Positions 46,580-55,428 are shown, counted from the first letter of the stretch. The stretch: DNA of 64,000 nucleotides from Palsa-504 sp963744575 (GCA_963744575.1 CAVUUF010000025.1:124001-188000), one strand, 5' to 3'. Numbers and translations: made by a program. The notes: generated from the letters alone by a model not told the origin.

Positions 46580-47713
46580 GTGGCTGCGACTGCTGATGGC
46601 ACTCCTTCGAGCCAGAGTGCCGACACACAGGAACTCGAACCCCAAGATCTCGAGACCCTCGAGGAGGCCGATCCAAATCCGTCTCAGGTATCCTACAAAG
46701 GATCCGATTTTGATGTTGAAGGACTGGTTAGACGGCTTAATCGCGGCGATGTCATTGTCCCGACATTCGGGCACGATGACGAATTGCCGATAGAGACGGC
46801 TCGCTTTCAGCGAGGCTTCGTCTGGACGAGACCACAAATGGACCGTTTTATCGAGTCGCTTCTACTCGGTTATCCAATACCAGGCATCTTTCTGGTCCAG
46901 CAAGCAGATAGACGATATCTCGTGCTGGACGGGCAGCAGCGGCTAACGACGCTTGCCGCCTTTTACGCCGGAGTTCACGGCGGCCGGGAGTTTTCTCTCC
47001 ATAACGTTGCGGATGAATTTAATGGTCTTACTTACCGTACATTGCCCGCCGAGCTTCGTCGCACTCTCGACAGCACATTTATCCAGGCCACTATCGTGGA
47101 GACTGACGGATCAACAGAGTCACTAGATTCTGTTTACCAGGTTTTCGAGAGGCTGAATTCCGGCGGAACGCAGCTCACTCCCCATGAGATCCGCCAAGCA
47201 CTTTATGCGGGACCATTTATTGATTTGCTAACTGAACTCAATGATGATTCGGCCTGGCGTGAACTCTATGGTGGGCGTTCTCCACGCCTACGAGACCAGG
47301 AAATTGTTCTAAGGGTTGTAGCGCTGTACGTATCTCCAGGAACATATAAGAGACCTCTGAAAAAGTTCCTTAACAACTTCGTCGGTGAAAATAGATATTT
47401 GCATAATATCGATCGTGCGCGAATATCTGACCTCTTCAAGACCGCTTGTCGTCTCATATTGGATGATGCCGGACCTCAAGCCTTGCGCTGGCAGTCAAAT
47501 CAGGTTAATGCCGCTCTCAGTGAGGCCATACTGGTTGGTCTAATGCGTAGACTGGATGCAGATGCTGATATCTCCCCTGCAACCGTTGCTACGGCCATAA
47601 GAAATCTACTGGCCGATTCAGCACTAGAACCCACAATCGCTCGGGCTACAGCCGACGAGGATAGCGTGCGCACCCGCCTGGCCTTGGCGACCCGAGCCTT
47701 CGCGGCCGTCTAG
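46580..47713 (+). CDS. DUF262 (GmrSD-type N-terminal / ParB-like nuclease) protein
   Basis: The DUF262 domain is clear: ETARFQRGFVWTRPQMDRFIESLLLGYPIPGIFLVQ followed by the catalytic DGQQRLTTL (117-125) and VYQVFERLNSGGTQLTPHEIRQALYAG. In GmrSD and relatives this domain is a nucleotide-using nuclease or sensor acting against phage DNA. At 377 residues it lacks the DUF1524 part of full GmrSD. The gene is visibly more AT-rich than its neighbours, a sign of separate acquisition. GTG 46580 is preferred; GTG 46529 adds 17 residues. The HEPN partner starts 14 bp downstream. Confidence 0.85.
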   Translation: MAATADGTPSSQSADTQELEPQDLETLEEADPNPSQVSYKGSDFDVEGLVRRLNRGDVIVPTFGHDDELPIETARFQRGFVWTRPQMDRFIESLLLGYPIPGIFLVQQADRRYLVLDGQQRLTTLAAFYAGVHGGREFSLHNVADEFNGLTYRTLPAELRRTLDSTFIQATIVETDGSTESLDSVYQVFERLNSGGTQLTPHEIRQALYAGPFIDLLTELNDDSAWRELYGGRSPRLRDQEIVLRVVALYVSPGTYKRPLKKFLNNFVGENRYLHNIDRARISDLFKTACRLILDDAGPQALRWQSNQVNAALSEAILVGLMRRLDADADISPATVATAIRNLLADSALEPTIARATADEDSVRTRLALATRAFAAV

Positions 47714-47727
47714 ACGAGAGCAGTTGG

Positions 47728-48106
47728 ATGGCTGTAGAACGCTGGCCGCCGTTGGAAGTGAGCCGTCTAAGGAAAAGCCTGGATGACATATGTCAGCTAG
47801 TCCAGTATCCCGAGTATGACCTTGACCGGAATCTCGAAGTTCATCAGTCATTGTGCCGGTTTCTCGTCGTACGCTCCTGTGGGTACCTTGAAAGGTCAAC
47901 CATTGAGATCTGCCGCGCTTACGTGAGGGGTCGATCTGGTGGCCCAGTCCGATCCTTCGCTCATTCCTGGCTCGAGCGTAGCGGCAATCCAAACCCTGGC
48001 TATCTCAAAACTCTCGTCGGCCGCTTCGATTCGATTATGTCTGAAGAATTTGAACAGTTCATGGAGGAATCAGATGGGCGATTGGGGCGGGAAGTAGATT
48101 TTCTAG
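47728..48106 (+). pseudogene. HEPN-like protein, 5' part (split by IS)
   Basis: The first 126 codons (HQSLCRFLVVRSCGYLERSTIEICRAYV ... LERSGNPNPGYLKTLVGRFD) resemble the helical body of HEPN-superfamily proteins that accompany DUF262. The IS ends the true protein at EVDFL; the open frame reads on into IS sequence and stops at 48132. Removing the IS and one copy of CTAG joins it in frame to 52463-52590, restoring a 168-residue protein whose R-x4-H motif lies beyond the insertion. Confidence 0.8.
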
Positions 48107-48121
48107 TAAGGCAGCCGCATT

Positions 48122-48490
48122 TCATAGTTTGACCTGGGCGAATTCGAGCTGGCGGGCTAGCCTGGCACGTTTGTGGAACCATCGTGAGCGGGCCTGGTGG
48201 CGGCGGGTCCAGGCGTCCCAGTGGATGACGAGCCACCGGGGCAGGGGCCGGGTGGTGAGGGCGGCGAGCAGCCGCTTGATTTCCGGGATGGTCAGCGGGA
48301 TCATGCCGGGCTCGGCAGGTGGCGGCTGGCCGGGCCGGGCCGGGGGCGGCGCCTGGGTATCAGTGCGGTCCTTGACCTGGGCGGCAGTGATAGCGCAGAT
48401 GGCCAGGGCGGCCATGACCAGCACGGCGTGGCGGGCGATGGCGGTGTAGAGCCGGGCCTGGCACTGGTCAAGTCCGAAGCAGTCCTTGAA
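48122..48490 (-). pseudogene. IS701 transposase, 3' fragment
   Basis: The C-terminal part of the transposase: FKDCFGLDQCQARLYTAIARHAVLVMAALAICA and a basic tail to the stop at 48122. It joins in frame to the fragment ending at 51316 once the inner transposon is removed (EED-FKDCFGLDQ). Confidence 0.85.
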
Positions 48491-48502
48491 GTCGGTGGCA
48501 CA

Positions 48503-48880
48503 CTGCAGGACCACTCCCGCCGGCTTCCAGCAGAAGTAGAGATCACCAATCCTCGGCATCCTTTGGCTGGTCAGCGGGTGCGGGTGGTGTCTGGGTACCG
48601 CTGGCATGGCCGGGCTTGGCTGACGGTCATGTTTCCTGATGGTTATCCGGCGAGGATCCCGGTGCAGGACACCGATCTCGGCGGAGCTCAGGTGGCCGGG
48701 ACGGGGGCGACTGTCTTGTCGGTGTCCGGGATCCGGCGGCTGCGTGCTCTGGTCCCCGGGCGGGCTGCTGCGCCGGCCGGGGAGTGCCCGGCGCTGGGGC
48801 GGGACCGGCGCAGCGGGGCAGAGGGAGAAGCGCACGTAGGCTCACCCCCGGGAACCGCAGCCAACGAATCCCGGAGGTAA
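48503..48880 (+). CDS. DUF5372-like accessory protein of the serine-recombinase transposon
   Basis: The frame reads EITNPRHPLAGQRVRVVSGYRWHGRAWLTVMFPDGYPARIPVQDTDL, resembling the small 'THPFHPLxG' proteins found next to recombinases of this type. The start is uncertain: no ATG or GTG lies between the transposon edge and this block, so CTG 48503 is given as a placeholder. The stop is 3 bp before the next ATG. Confidence 0.5.
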   Translation: MQDHSRRLPAEVEITNPRHPLAGQRVRVVSGYRWHGRAWLTVMFPDGYPARIPVQDTDLGGAQVAGTGATVLSVSGIRRLRALVPGRAAAPAGECPALGRDRRSGAEGEAHVGSPPGTAANESRR

Positions 48881-48883
48881 GCC

Positions 48884-49063
48884 ATGCGCACACTCAGGAT
48901 AGCCCGGCCGGCCGGGCTGGGCCTGGCCGGCGGCTCGCCGGCCCCTCACCGCGAGGTGTGGGCAGGCCTGCCAGAGGCCGCTCGCCGGCAGGCGCTCGCC
49001 CTGCTGGCCCGGATGATCGCCAAGGGCGTGATCGATACCGGCATCCGGGGGGAGGAATCATGA
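48884..49063 (+). CDS. Small conserved accessory protein of the transposon
   Basis: A 59-residue protein ending VWAGLPEAARRQALALLARMIAKGVID. This L-P-x-x-A-R-x-Q-A-L-x-x-L-A-R pattern is common just upstream of such recombinases in actinobacteria and proteobacteria; its role is unknown. GGAGG precedes the ATG and the stop overlaps the recombinase start (ATGA). Confidence 0.7.
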   Translation: MRTLRIARPAGLGLAGGSPAPHREVWAGLPEAARRQALALLARMIAKGVIDTGIRGEES

Positions 49064-51270
49064 CCGACGCCTCGAAGATCACCGCATCGCACCGTAGCCG
49101 CCTGTGCGTGGTCTATGTCCGGCAGAGCACGCTGGCCCAGACCAGGGCGAACACGGAGAGCCTGGAGCGCCAGTACGAGCTGGCCGGGCGGGCGGTGGCG
49201 CTGGGCTGGAGCCCGGGCCAGGTCCAGGTGGTGGACGCCGACCTGGGCCTGTCCGGGGCGCAGGCCGCCAACCGTGAGGGCTTCCAGGAGCTGGTGGCCC
49301 AGGTCGCGCTGGGCCGGGTCGGGCTCATCGTGGGCCTGGAGGCGAGCCGGCTCGCCAGGAGCAACTCCGACTGGTATCAGCTACTGGACCTGTGCGGGAT
49401 GACCGACACGCTGATCGCTGACGGCGACGGCATCTACGACCCGGCGGCCTACTCCGACCGGCTGGTGCTGGGCCTTAAAGGCACCCTCAGCGAGGCAGAA
49501 TTGCACCTGCTGAAGGGCCGGCTGATCGCCGGGATGCGGCACAAGGCGGCCAAGGGCGAGCTGCGGGTCGCTCTCCCGGCGGGCCTGGAGTACGGCCAGG
49601 ACGGCCGGCCTGCCGTCTGCGCCGATGAGGCGGTCCGCGAGGCGATCGCGACGGTGTTCCGGCGATTCGCCGAGCTCGGCTCGGCCCGCCAGGTGATGCT
49701 GTCCCTGCTCGCCGACGGGCTGGAGCTGCCGCGGCGCCGGGCCGGCGGGCGCGTGGTATGGGCGCCGGCCAGCTACGGCGCCGTCATCTGCGTGCTGACC
49801 AACCCGTGTTACGCGGGCGCGTTTGCGTTCGGCCGCACCCGCACGGCCGGCCGGGCCGGGGCGCAGGGGCCGGCCTGCGGCCGCCGGCCGGTGCCGATGC
49901 CGCAGTGGGAGGTGCTGATCTGCGGCCATCACCCCGGCTACATCTCCTGGGAGGACTACCTGGCCAACCAGGAGCGGCTGCAGGCGAACTGCTCCGCGCC
50001 GCGGGGCCAAGGCGGCGGCGCGGTGCGGGAGGGCCGCGGGCTGCTGCAGGGCATCGTGCGCTGTGGCCGCTGCGGCCGGATGATGCGGGTCGGCTATCAG
50101 GGCAGCCGCCACAAGCACCTGCCGCGCTATTACTGCGCGGCCGAGGGTACCTACTTCGGCCGCCGGGCCTACTGCCAGGGCGTCGGCGGCCGGCAGATCG
50201 AGCAGGCCGTGGTCGGTGAGGTGCTCGCCGTGCTGGAGCCGGCCGCGCTGGCCGCCACCGCCCAAGCGCTCGCCGACGCCGAGGCCGCCCGGGCCGAGCG
50301 GCTGCGGGCCTTCGAGCTGGCCGCCGAGAGGGCCCGCTATGAAGCTGACCGCGCCCGCCGCCAGTACGACGCCTGCGAGCCGGAGAACCGGCTGGTGGCC
50401 CGGTCGCTGGAGGCAGCCTGGGAGGACAAGCTGGCCGCGGTCACCCGAGCCGAGGCCGCGCTGGCTACCGAGCGGGCCCGCCAGCCCAGCCCGCTATCGG
50501 CCGAGGAGATCGGCTGGCTGACCCGGGCCGGGGCCGACATCCGGGCGATCTTCGAGGCACCTGACACCACGCCCCGGGAACGCAAGCAGCTCATCCGCGC
50601 CCTGCTCACGGAGGTCACCCTCACCGTGGACCGGCAGGCCCGCACCGCCGCGCTCACGCTGTGCTGGGAAGGCGGGGCCATCACCGACCAGACCGTGGCG
50701 CTGCCCCGGCTCGGCGCCCCGTGGCGGACCACCCCGGCACCCACCGTGGACCTCATCCGCCGCCTCGCCGCATACTACGACGACGCCACGATCGCGGGCG
50801 TGCTCGCCCGCCAGCACCGCCGCACCGGCACCGGCCTGACCTTCACCAAGGCCAGGGTTGCCGAGGTGCGCCGCAACCACCGCATCCCCGCCTCCAGTGC
50901 ACACCCCGCACCCGCCTGCCATGATGGCAACGTGGTCAGCATCACCAAGGCCGCGGCCGAACTGGGCGTCGGGATCTCCACCCTCTACCGGTGGCTCGCC
51001 GACGGGTTCATCGCCGGCGAGCAGCTCACCCCCGGCGCGCCCTGGCGCATCCGGCTCGACGACACGCTGCGCGCCAAGGTCACCGACCACGCCCCAGAGG
51101 GCTGGCTACCGCTGCAGCAAGCCGCCGCCGCCCTCGGCATCGCCCGGCAGACCGTTTTGCATAAGGTCCAACGCGGCGAACTCGCCGCCGTCCACGTCCG
51201 CCGCGGACGCCGCAGCGGCCTGCGTATCCAGGTAAAACCCGGCCACGCTGGACCCTTCGAGAACCCCTGA
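49060..51270 (+). CDS. Large serine recombinase
   Basis: A 736-residue site-specific recombinase. The N-terminal resolvase domain has the catalytic serine in VVYVRQST (Ser23), with LERQYELAGRAVALGW and IVGLEASRLARSNSDWYQLLDLC. A recombinase domain (YGAVICVLTNPCYAGAFAFGRT) and a zinc ribbon (CGRCGRMMRV ... YYC ... C) follow, then a coiled coil (about 400-460). The C-terminal ~200 residues contain two helix-turn-helix segments (ITKAAAELGVGISTLYRWLADG and QQAAAALGIARQTVLHKVQRG), unusual for simple integrases. It mobilised the inner transposon. The frame is intact. Confidence 0.9.
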   Translation: MTDASKITASHRSRLCVVYVRQSTLAQTRANTESLERQYELAGRAVALGWSPGQVQVVDADLGLSGAQAANREGFQELVAQVALGRVGLIVGLEASRLARSNSDWYQLLDLCGMTDTLIADGDGIYDPAAYSDRLVLGLKGTLSEAELHLLKGRLIAGMRHKAAKGELRVALPAGLEYGQDGRPAVCADEAVREAIATVFRRFAELGSARQVMLSLLADGLELPRRRAGGRVVWAPASYGAVICVLTNPCYAGAFAFGRTRTAGRAGAQGPACGRRPVPMPQWEVLICGHHPGYISWEDYLANQERLQANCSAPRGQGGGAVREGRGLLQGIVRCGRCGRMMRVGYQGSRHKHLPRYYCAAEGTYFGRRAYCQGVGGRQIEQAVVGEVLAVLEPAALAATAQALADAEAARAERLRAFELAAERARYEADRARRQYDACEPENRLVARSLEAAWEDKLAAVTRAEAALATERARQPSPLSAEEIGWLTRAGADIRAIFEAPDTTPRERKQLIRALLTEVTLTVDRQARTAALTLCWEGGAITDQTVALPRLGAPWRTTPAPTVDLIRRLAAYYDDATIAGVLARQHRRTGTGLTFTKARVAEVRRNHRIPASSAHPAPACHDGNVVSITKAAAELGVGISTLYRWLADGFIAGEQLTPGAPWRIRLDDTLRAKVTDHAPEGWLPLQQAAAALGIARQTVLHKVQRGELAAVHVRRGRRSGLRIQVKPGHAGPFENP

Positions 51271-51315
51271 GGAGACGAACGCGCAATGCGCAACGGACAC
51301 GTTGCCGAAGGCGAA

Positions 51316-52348
51316 ATCTTCTTCAACCGGCCAGCGCAGCCCTGCCGCCCTGATCAGCCGGGCCTTGGTCAGCAGCTGGCCTTCTGGCACGTAGCAGTAG
51401 TGAAAGGCCAGCTCCCCGGTCCGCAGGTGGCGGCGGATGAGCAGGTGGTGCCGCGGGCTGGCGGTGGCGAGCCAGGCCCAGGCGTACCAGCGCTCGCCTT
51501 TGGAGCCGCTCCCGGCGGAGCGGATCTCCCAGCGCCGCTCGTGCTTCAGCAGCGCCGCGACCGCTTCCGCGCAGGTCAGCTTGGTGCCCGCGGCCAGGGT
51601 GAGGGTGAAGTTCGACGGTACCCGCAGTACGTAGGCCTGGCCTTCGGCCTCGAAGAACTCGCGCAGCTGGGTGCAGTTGCCGTAGAACCTCGTCGCCGCA
51701 GGCGAAGTCGAACCGGAGACCGTCGGCGTACGCGCTGGCGCAGATGTCGATGGCCAGCTGTCCCTTGGTGCGGAACCCAAGGTCCAGCGGCAGCCCCATG
51801 AGCAGGGATTTCACTGGGTCCTCGACGTGCTCGCGGGGAATCCACTGCCGGGCGCCGATCAGCGCGTGCCCGGTCTTCTCGCGTACGCAGGCCAGGTGCA
51901 CGGTGTTGATCCCGTTGGCCACCCGGCCCGCGCACCCCAGGTACTGGCGTTTCACGCCCGCGGTGGCCTGGCCGGCCTTTTCCTGCCCCGTCTCGTCGAT
52001 CGCGCCGATCACCAGCCTGCCCCGCCGCCCTCGCCGGGCCGCCACCTCCAGGCCAGCAGCCGCGAACCGGCGTATCACGCTCATCGCGGCGGAGGTGTCC
52101 CAGCTGGCGTGGTTCAGCAGCCGCTGGGTCCGGTCCGGCGTCCGGTCCCCGCCGCGCCGGGCGATGCTCCATCCGTTCACCCGGGGCAGCTCGCTGGCCA
52201 GCGCCGATACGTACTTGCCCGCCTGCAGCCACGGCTCGGTCCGGGCAAAGCACGGCCGCAGCAGAGCCAGCAGCTCATCCCGTTTCCGCAGGGCCAGCCC
52301 GGCACCTATGCTGACGGCAGCAGCCGCCTCTGTTCTTGTACTCGTCAC
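51316..52348 (-). pseudogene. IS701 transposase, 5' fragment with a frameshift
   Basis: The N-terminal and central transposase: IGAIDETGQEKAGQATAGVKRQYLGCAGRVANGINTVHLA carries the first catalytic Asp region, GQLAIDICASAYADGLRFDFACGDE the second, and GLRWPVEED the third near the break. An extra base near 51685 shifts the frame (GDE-V to YGNCTQLREFFEAEGQAYVLRVPSNF). The protein is interrupted at 51315 by the inner transposon. The transposase is therefore inactive twice over. Confidence 0.85.
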
Positions 52349-52462
52349 ACAGACATGATCACGAGGCGGCTGTCCTCACATCAGCCCACCCGTAACAAGG
52401 CCCATCAACCAAACCAGGCCTCTTTGCCCAGTTCACGGCGCCAAATGCGGCTGCCTTACTAG

Positions 52463-52590
52463 TGGACCGCCGCAACAGGATTGCTCACGGAATGAGCGAG
52501 GGAATCAACCAAACAAAGGCTATTCAGCTCAAGGGTGTTGCTTGCGAAGTCGCGGATTGGTTTGTTCTGCGTTTCAATCCTGGGCGCTGA
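52463..52590 (+). pseudogene. HEPN-like protein, 3' part
   Basis: Continues the gene broken at 48106: V-DRRNRIAHGMSEGINQTKAIQ ... CEVADWFVLRFNPGR and stop. RNRIAH is the HEPN ribonuclease motif R-x4-H (Arg130 and His135 of the restored protein). The interval 52591-52930 after it shows no convincing gene. Confidence 0.8.
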
Positions 52591-52930
52591 GTGATCATCG
52601 ACGTAGCCTCAAGAGACTTCCTGTCCTCCTGCTGGGTGCCTGGTCTTGCCGAGGAAGGTCACAGTCAAGGAGTCTTTCCGCGTAACGACATCTCACGCTG
52701 TGTGAGCGATGAGGGCGCCGGGGATGGGGCCGTGCTCGCCGGACACTGGAGCACCGCCACCGGCTGCTCCTGCGGCCGGATGCTTCCCCCGTGCTCGATC
52801 GCGGCCGCCTGGTCGAAGCAGCGTGACCACTTTCAGGCCCCGCTCGCATTGGTCGAGCCGACCCAGCAGGCGCCCCCGAACAACGGCGTTCCGGCGGATG
52901 ACCGCGCCGGGTCGGCGCCCAGCTTCCAGT

Positions 52931-53521
52931 TCAATTCACAAGGCGCCCGCGTGCTTCGAGCGCGGTCATCGCTCTGCGGAGCCCGGCGGCGCGGGCCGTG
53001 GCGGTGCGGGCGGTAACGAGTTTCAGGATCACGGCGTACCGCTGGGTCTTGCTCAGTGCGTCGAACGCCTGCGCCACCTGCGGGCTCCCCGCCAGGGCGG
53101 CGGCGAGATCGGGTGGGACGGTGGCGTTGCGCTGCGACTGGTAGGCGGCGGCCCACCTGCCGTCGGCCTTCGCGGCCTCGACCTCGGCCAGGCCGGACGG
53201 TCGCATCCGCCCGGCCGCGATCAGTTCCTCGACCTTGGCCACGTTGACCTGCGACCAGCGGCTGCGTGGCCGGCGGGGCACGTACTTCTGCAGGTAGTAA
53301 ACGTCGTCGTAGGACTTGCGCTGGCCGGAGATCCAGCCGTAGCACAGGCCGAGGTCGACCGCCTCGTCATCGGTCAACGACGGGACGCCCGATCCCTGCT
53401 TCGCGATCTTCAGCCAGACACCGGCCCGCAGGTCGACATGCGCGTCCAGCCAGGCCCCGAACTCCGCTGCGTCGCGGAACGCGATCACCACGGCTTCGTT
53501 GACGGCAGGCTTCGTCGACAC
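52931..53521 (-). CDS. YdeI/OmpD-associated family protein
   Basis: The 196-residue protein has the family's blocks: FRDAAEFGAWLDAHVDLRAGVWLKIAKQGSG, LTDDEAVDLGLCYGWISGQRKSYDDVYYLQKYVPRRPRSRWSQVN, and the C-terminal LAGSPQVAQAFDALSKTQRYAVILKLVTARTATARAAGLRRAM. The family is linked to resistance to some toxic peptides and to general stress, but the mechanism is unclear. It looks like ordinary actinobacterial cargo carried in the island. Confidence 0.85.
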   Translation of the reverse strand: MSTKPAVNEAVVIAFRDAAEFGAWLDAHVDLRAGVWLKIAKQGSGVPSLTDDEAVDLGLCYGWISGQRKSYDDVYYLQKYVPRRPRSRWSQVNVAKVEELIAAGRMRPSGLAEVEAAKADGRWAAAYQSQRNATVPPDLAAALAGSPQVAQAFDALSKTQRYAVILKLVTARTATARAAGLRRAMTALEARGRLVN

Positions 53522-53530
53522 GCGTGACTC

Positions 53531-53867
53531 CTACGGCCGGAGAGGGTCGCCTACTGCGCTCCCTCCGCAGTTGCCCAGGATATCGAGGTAGTGGCGGTTG
53601 TACATGATGCCCACGATGCCGAACGGGTCAGCGACCGAGGCGGTGACGAACCCTGGGCCGCGCTCGGTGACTGCCTCGAGCTGCCTGGCGCCCAGCGACA
53701 CTAGCCGGTCCAGTGTGGCCGCCACGTCGTCGACGTGCCAGTAGATGACCACGCCGCCTGGTTCGGCGGCGAGTTCGGGCGGGGCGAACCGCCGGTCGAT
53801 GATGTCCAGCTCGTGCTGGTAGTCGCCGATGCGAAACTCGACGTAACCGGACCCGCGCCCCGCGGCG
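53531..53867 (-). pseudogene. VOC/glyoxalase-fold protein, 5' truncated
   Basis: The frame reads YVEFRIGDYQHELDIIDRRFAPP, VVIYWHVDDVAATLDRLVSLGARQLEAVTERGPGFVTASVADPFGIVGIMYNRHY, matching the second part of a single VOC (glyoxalase/dioxygenase fold) protein. The usual first ~45 residues are absent: upstream in this frame there is a TAG within 25 bp, and the sequence switches to an unrelated gene end. The ATG/GTG-initiated frame at 53752 alone would be too short to fold. Confidence 0.65.
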
Positions 53868-53960
53868 TACGCCGGCCTCTACGACGACGACGACGAGGAC
53901 CCAGAAGACGAGGACGACCTTGAGCCGTTTGAGCAAGAGGAACACGACGCAGCCCGCTAA
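53868..53960 (+). pseudogene. 3' fragment of a gene with a highly acidic C-terminus
   Basis: The frame YAGLYDDDDEDPEDEDDLEPF ends at TAA 53958. It looks like the acidic tail of a larger protein joined to the truncated VOC gene, so this is probably a recombination junction. The source protein cannot be named. Confidence 0.35.
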
Positions 53961-53997
53961 GACCATCCAACTAGCCGCGAGCTGACAACACTCGCCC

Positions 53998-54876
53998 CTA
54001 AGTTACTTGCGGGTTACTTGCTGGCTGGGGTCGGGTACCCAAGCGCTGGGCCGGGGAGGGGCGCTGGTGTTCGAGGTGGAGCAGGACGTGGGCAGCTCGG
54101 GTGATCGCGGTGATGCACATCGGGTCGAGGCTGACCCGTCGCAGGGCTTTGAAGGTCGTCTTGAGTAGGGAGTTCGCCCGTTCAGCCGGGGCGTGGACGC
54201 CGCGGATCAGTAGGTTGTACTGCTTCTGGGCGTCGTTCAGCTCGCCGCCCTTGGACTTCTTGACCGGGGTACGGATCGCGGTGCTGACGTGGAGGTAGCC
54301 CAGATCGGTCAGGGTCGGGATGCCGTGGGCGGCGGCTTCGAGTCCTGCGATCAGTCCTGTCGCGGCGCGAGCGCAGGTGGTGTCGTGTTCACTGCCGGGA
54401 CGTACGTCGGAGGTCCACAGCGGCCAGCCGAGCGGGTCCGACAGCACCTGGACGTTCCCGCCGTGGTGCTTGTGTTTCCCGGACCACCACAGGTCGGCAC
54501 CGTTGGGGCCGAGGGCGGCGATGCGGTCGGTGCGGATCACGGTGCCGTCCAGGTTCAGGTGCGCGCAGCCGGCCGCGCGGGCGGCGGCCAGTGCCGCGTC
54601 CAGGCCGGGGGCTTTCGCGGCGAGCACGTCGATGCCCTCGTGGAGGTAGTCATAGGCGGTGGAGCGGACGATGTGGTTGTCGTGGCCGAGGTCGGCGACG
54701 CGGGTGCCGTCGAGGAACCAGCGGATCACCATCACCGCCTGCTCGTAGGGGCCCAGCGCCCGCGTCCCCGCCCTGGTCCCCACCTCGACCCGCTTGGCGT
54801 GCAGCAACGCCGCCAGGTACTGGACGGTCTCCCGGCGTGTCTTGAGCGTTGCGGTGTATGTGAAACTGGGAGCCAC
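53998..54876 (-). CDS. IS5-type DDE transposase
   Basis: The 292-residue protein has an N-terminal helix-turn-helix-like region (YEQAVMVIRWFLDGTRVADLGHDNHIVRSTAYDYLHEGIDVLA) and a DDE_Tnp_4-like catalytic domain: HLNLDGTVIRTDR (first Asp), WWSGKHKHHGGNVQVLSDPLGWPLWTSDVRPGSEHD, LTDLGYLHV (second Asp) and VHAPAERANSLLK (Glu). The frame is intact. I could not find convincing terminal inverted repeats on either side, so the element's ends are not given. The 288-bp gap 54877-55164 shows nothing else. Confidence 0.85.
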   Translation of the reverse strand: MAPSFTYTATLKTRRETVQYLAALLHAKRVEVGTRAGTRALGPYEQAVMVIRWFLDGTRVADLGHDNHIVRSTAYDYLHEGIDVLAAKAPGLDAALAAARAAGCAHLNLDGTVIRTDRIAALGPNGADLWWSGKHKHHGGNVQVLSDPLGWPLWTSDVRPGSEHDTTCARAATGLIAGLEAAAHGIPTLTDLGYLHVSTAIRTPVKKSKGGELNDAQKQYNLLIRGVHAPAERANSLLKTTFKALRRVSLDPMCITAITRAAHVLLHLEHQRPSPAQRLGTRPQPASNPQVT

Positions 54877-55164
54877 GCGGAGCCTCTCGGCATGAAGTTG
54901 ATCTCTAGGTAAGACCTACTTCTACCAGGGCTTCGTCGTTCCCTGACACCGGATCATCGAGACCTGCAACCCTCGTTGCAGCTACGCAGGGTCACCGGAC
55001 GTTACGCGGATAGGCTCAAGGGTGGCGCTCGCGCCAGCGGCGAGCAGCAAGCTGGGTGTGGGCACGATGACCAGACCGGCGCTCGGCGCGCTGGCCGTCA
55101 GTGTCGGCACGGCCTGAGCGCGGCGGCCCTAGCAGTGAGCCTTCCCGGCCGCCGCGCGCTCCCA

Positions 55165-55428
55165 CTAGCCTTCGGGCAGGAACCGGCAGCTTGGCGTCTC
55201 CGGGCGGCCTGGCCCGTGTGTCCGCCTGCTCACCGGATGAGCGGCGTAGTCGGCGCGGATAAGGTCGAGCAGGCCGACCGGGCTGTCCGACCGCATCGTC
55301 TCGTTGTTGTCCCGGCGCTGCGCCAGCCAGGTATCGGGCTCGAAATAGCTGATCAGGTACGCATCGCCATAATGCCACCTCAGCTCGTCAAGCGGCCCTT
55401 CCCAGTCACTGGTGTTGAATGTGCTCAC
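55165..55428 (-). CDS. Small conserved actinobacterial hypothetical protein
   Basis: An 87-residue protein, STFNTSDWEGPLDELRW then HYGDAYLISYFEPDTWLAQR and SPVGLLDLIRADYAAHPVSRR. Similar small proteins with an L-R-W/YLISYFEPDTWLAxRRDN core occur in actinobacterial plasmids and islands; function unknown. Start is GTG 55428 with CAGGAGAC upstream. It is divergent from the GntR gene; the gap between them holds a copy of the island operator repeat. Confidence 0.65.
   Translation of the reverse strand: MSTFNTSDWEGPLDELRWHYGDAYLISYFEPDTWLAQRRDNNETMRSDSPVGLLDLIRADYAAHPVSRRTHGPGRPETPSCRFLPEG

Larger units (their letters stand above)
48491..51315. mobile_element. Serine-recombinase transposon inserted in the IS701 transposase gene
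   Basis: The target is exactly restored by deleting 2,825 bp with one copy of GAA (48488-48490 and 51313-51315). No terminal inverted repeats are seen, as expected for insertion by a large serine recombinase. It carries three same-direction genes: a DUF5372-like gene, a 59-residue gene and the recombinase. Confidence 0.85.
48107..52458. mobile_element. IS701-family insertion sequence, itself interrupted
   Basis: Perfect 16-bp terminal inverted repeats TAAGGCAGCCGCATTT lie at 48107-48122 and 52443-52458, flanked by CTAG direct repeats at 48103-48106 and 52459-52462. A 4-bp YTAR target duplication is the known habit of IS701 elements. Without the 2,825-bp inner transposon the IS is 1,527 bp long, normal for the family. 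Confidence 0.9.

Noticed and set aside
48103..52462. The serine recombinase as integrase of the whole island
   Set aside because: Its transposon is precisely bounded inside an IS transposase gene and is unrelated to the outer 15-bp repeats.
52591..53016. A 141-codon plus-strand frame after the HEPN fragment
   Set aside because: Composition is uneven, no family is seen, and it overlaps the end of the YdeI-like gene.
53960..54975. Terminal inverted repeats of the IS5-type element
   Set aside because: Only weak, short similarities were seen between the two flanks; no target duplication could be fixed, so no element boundaries are claimed.
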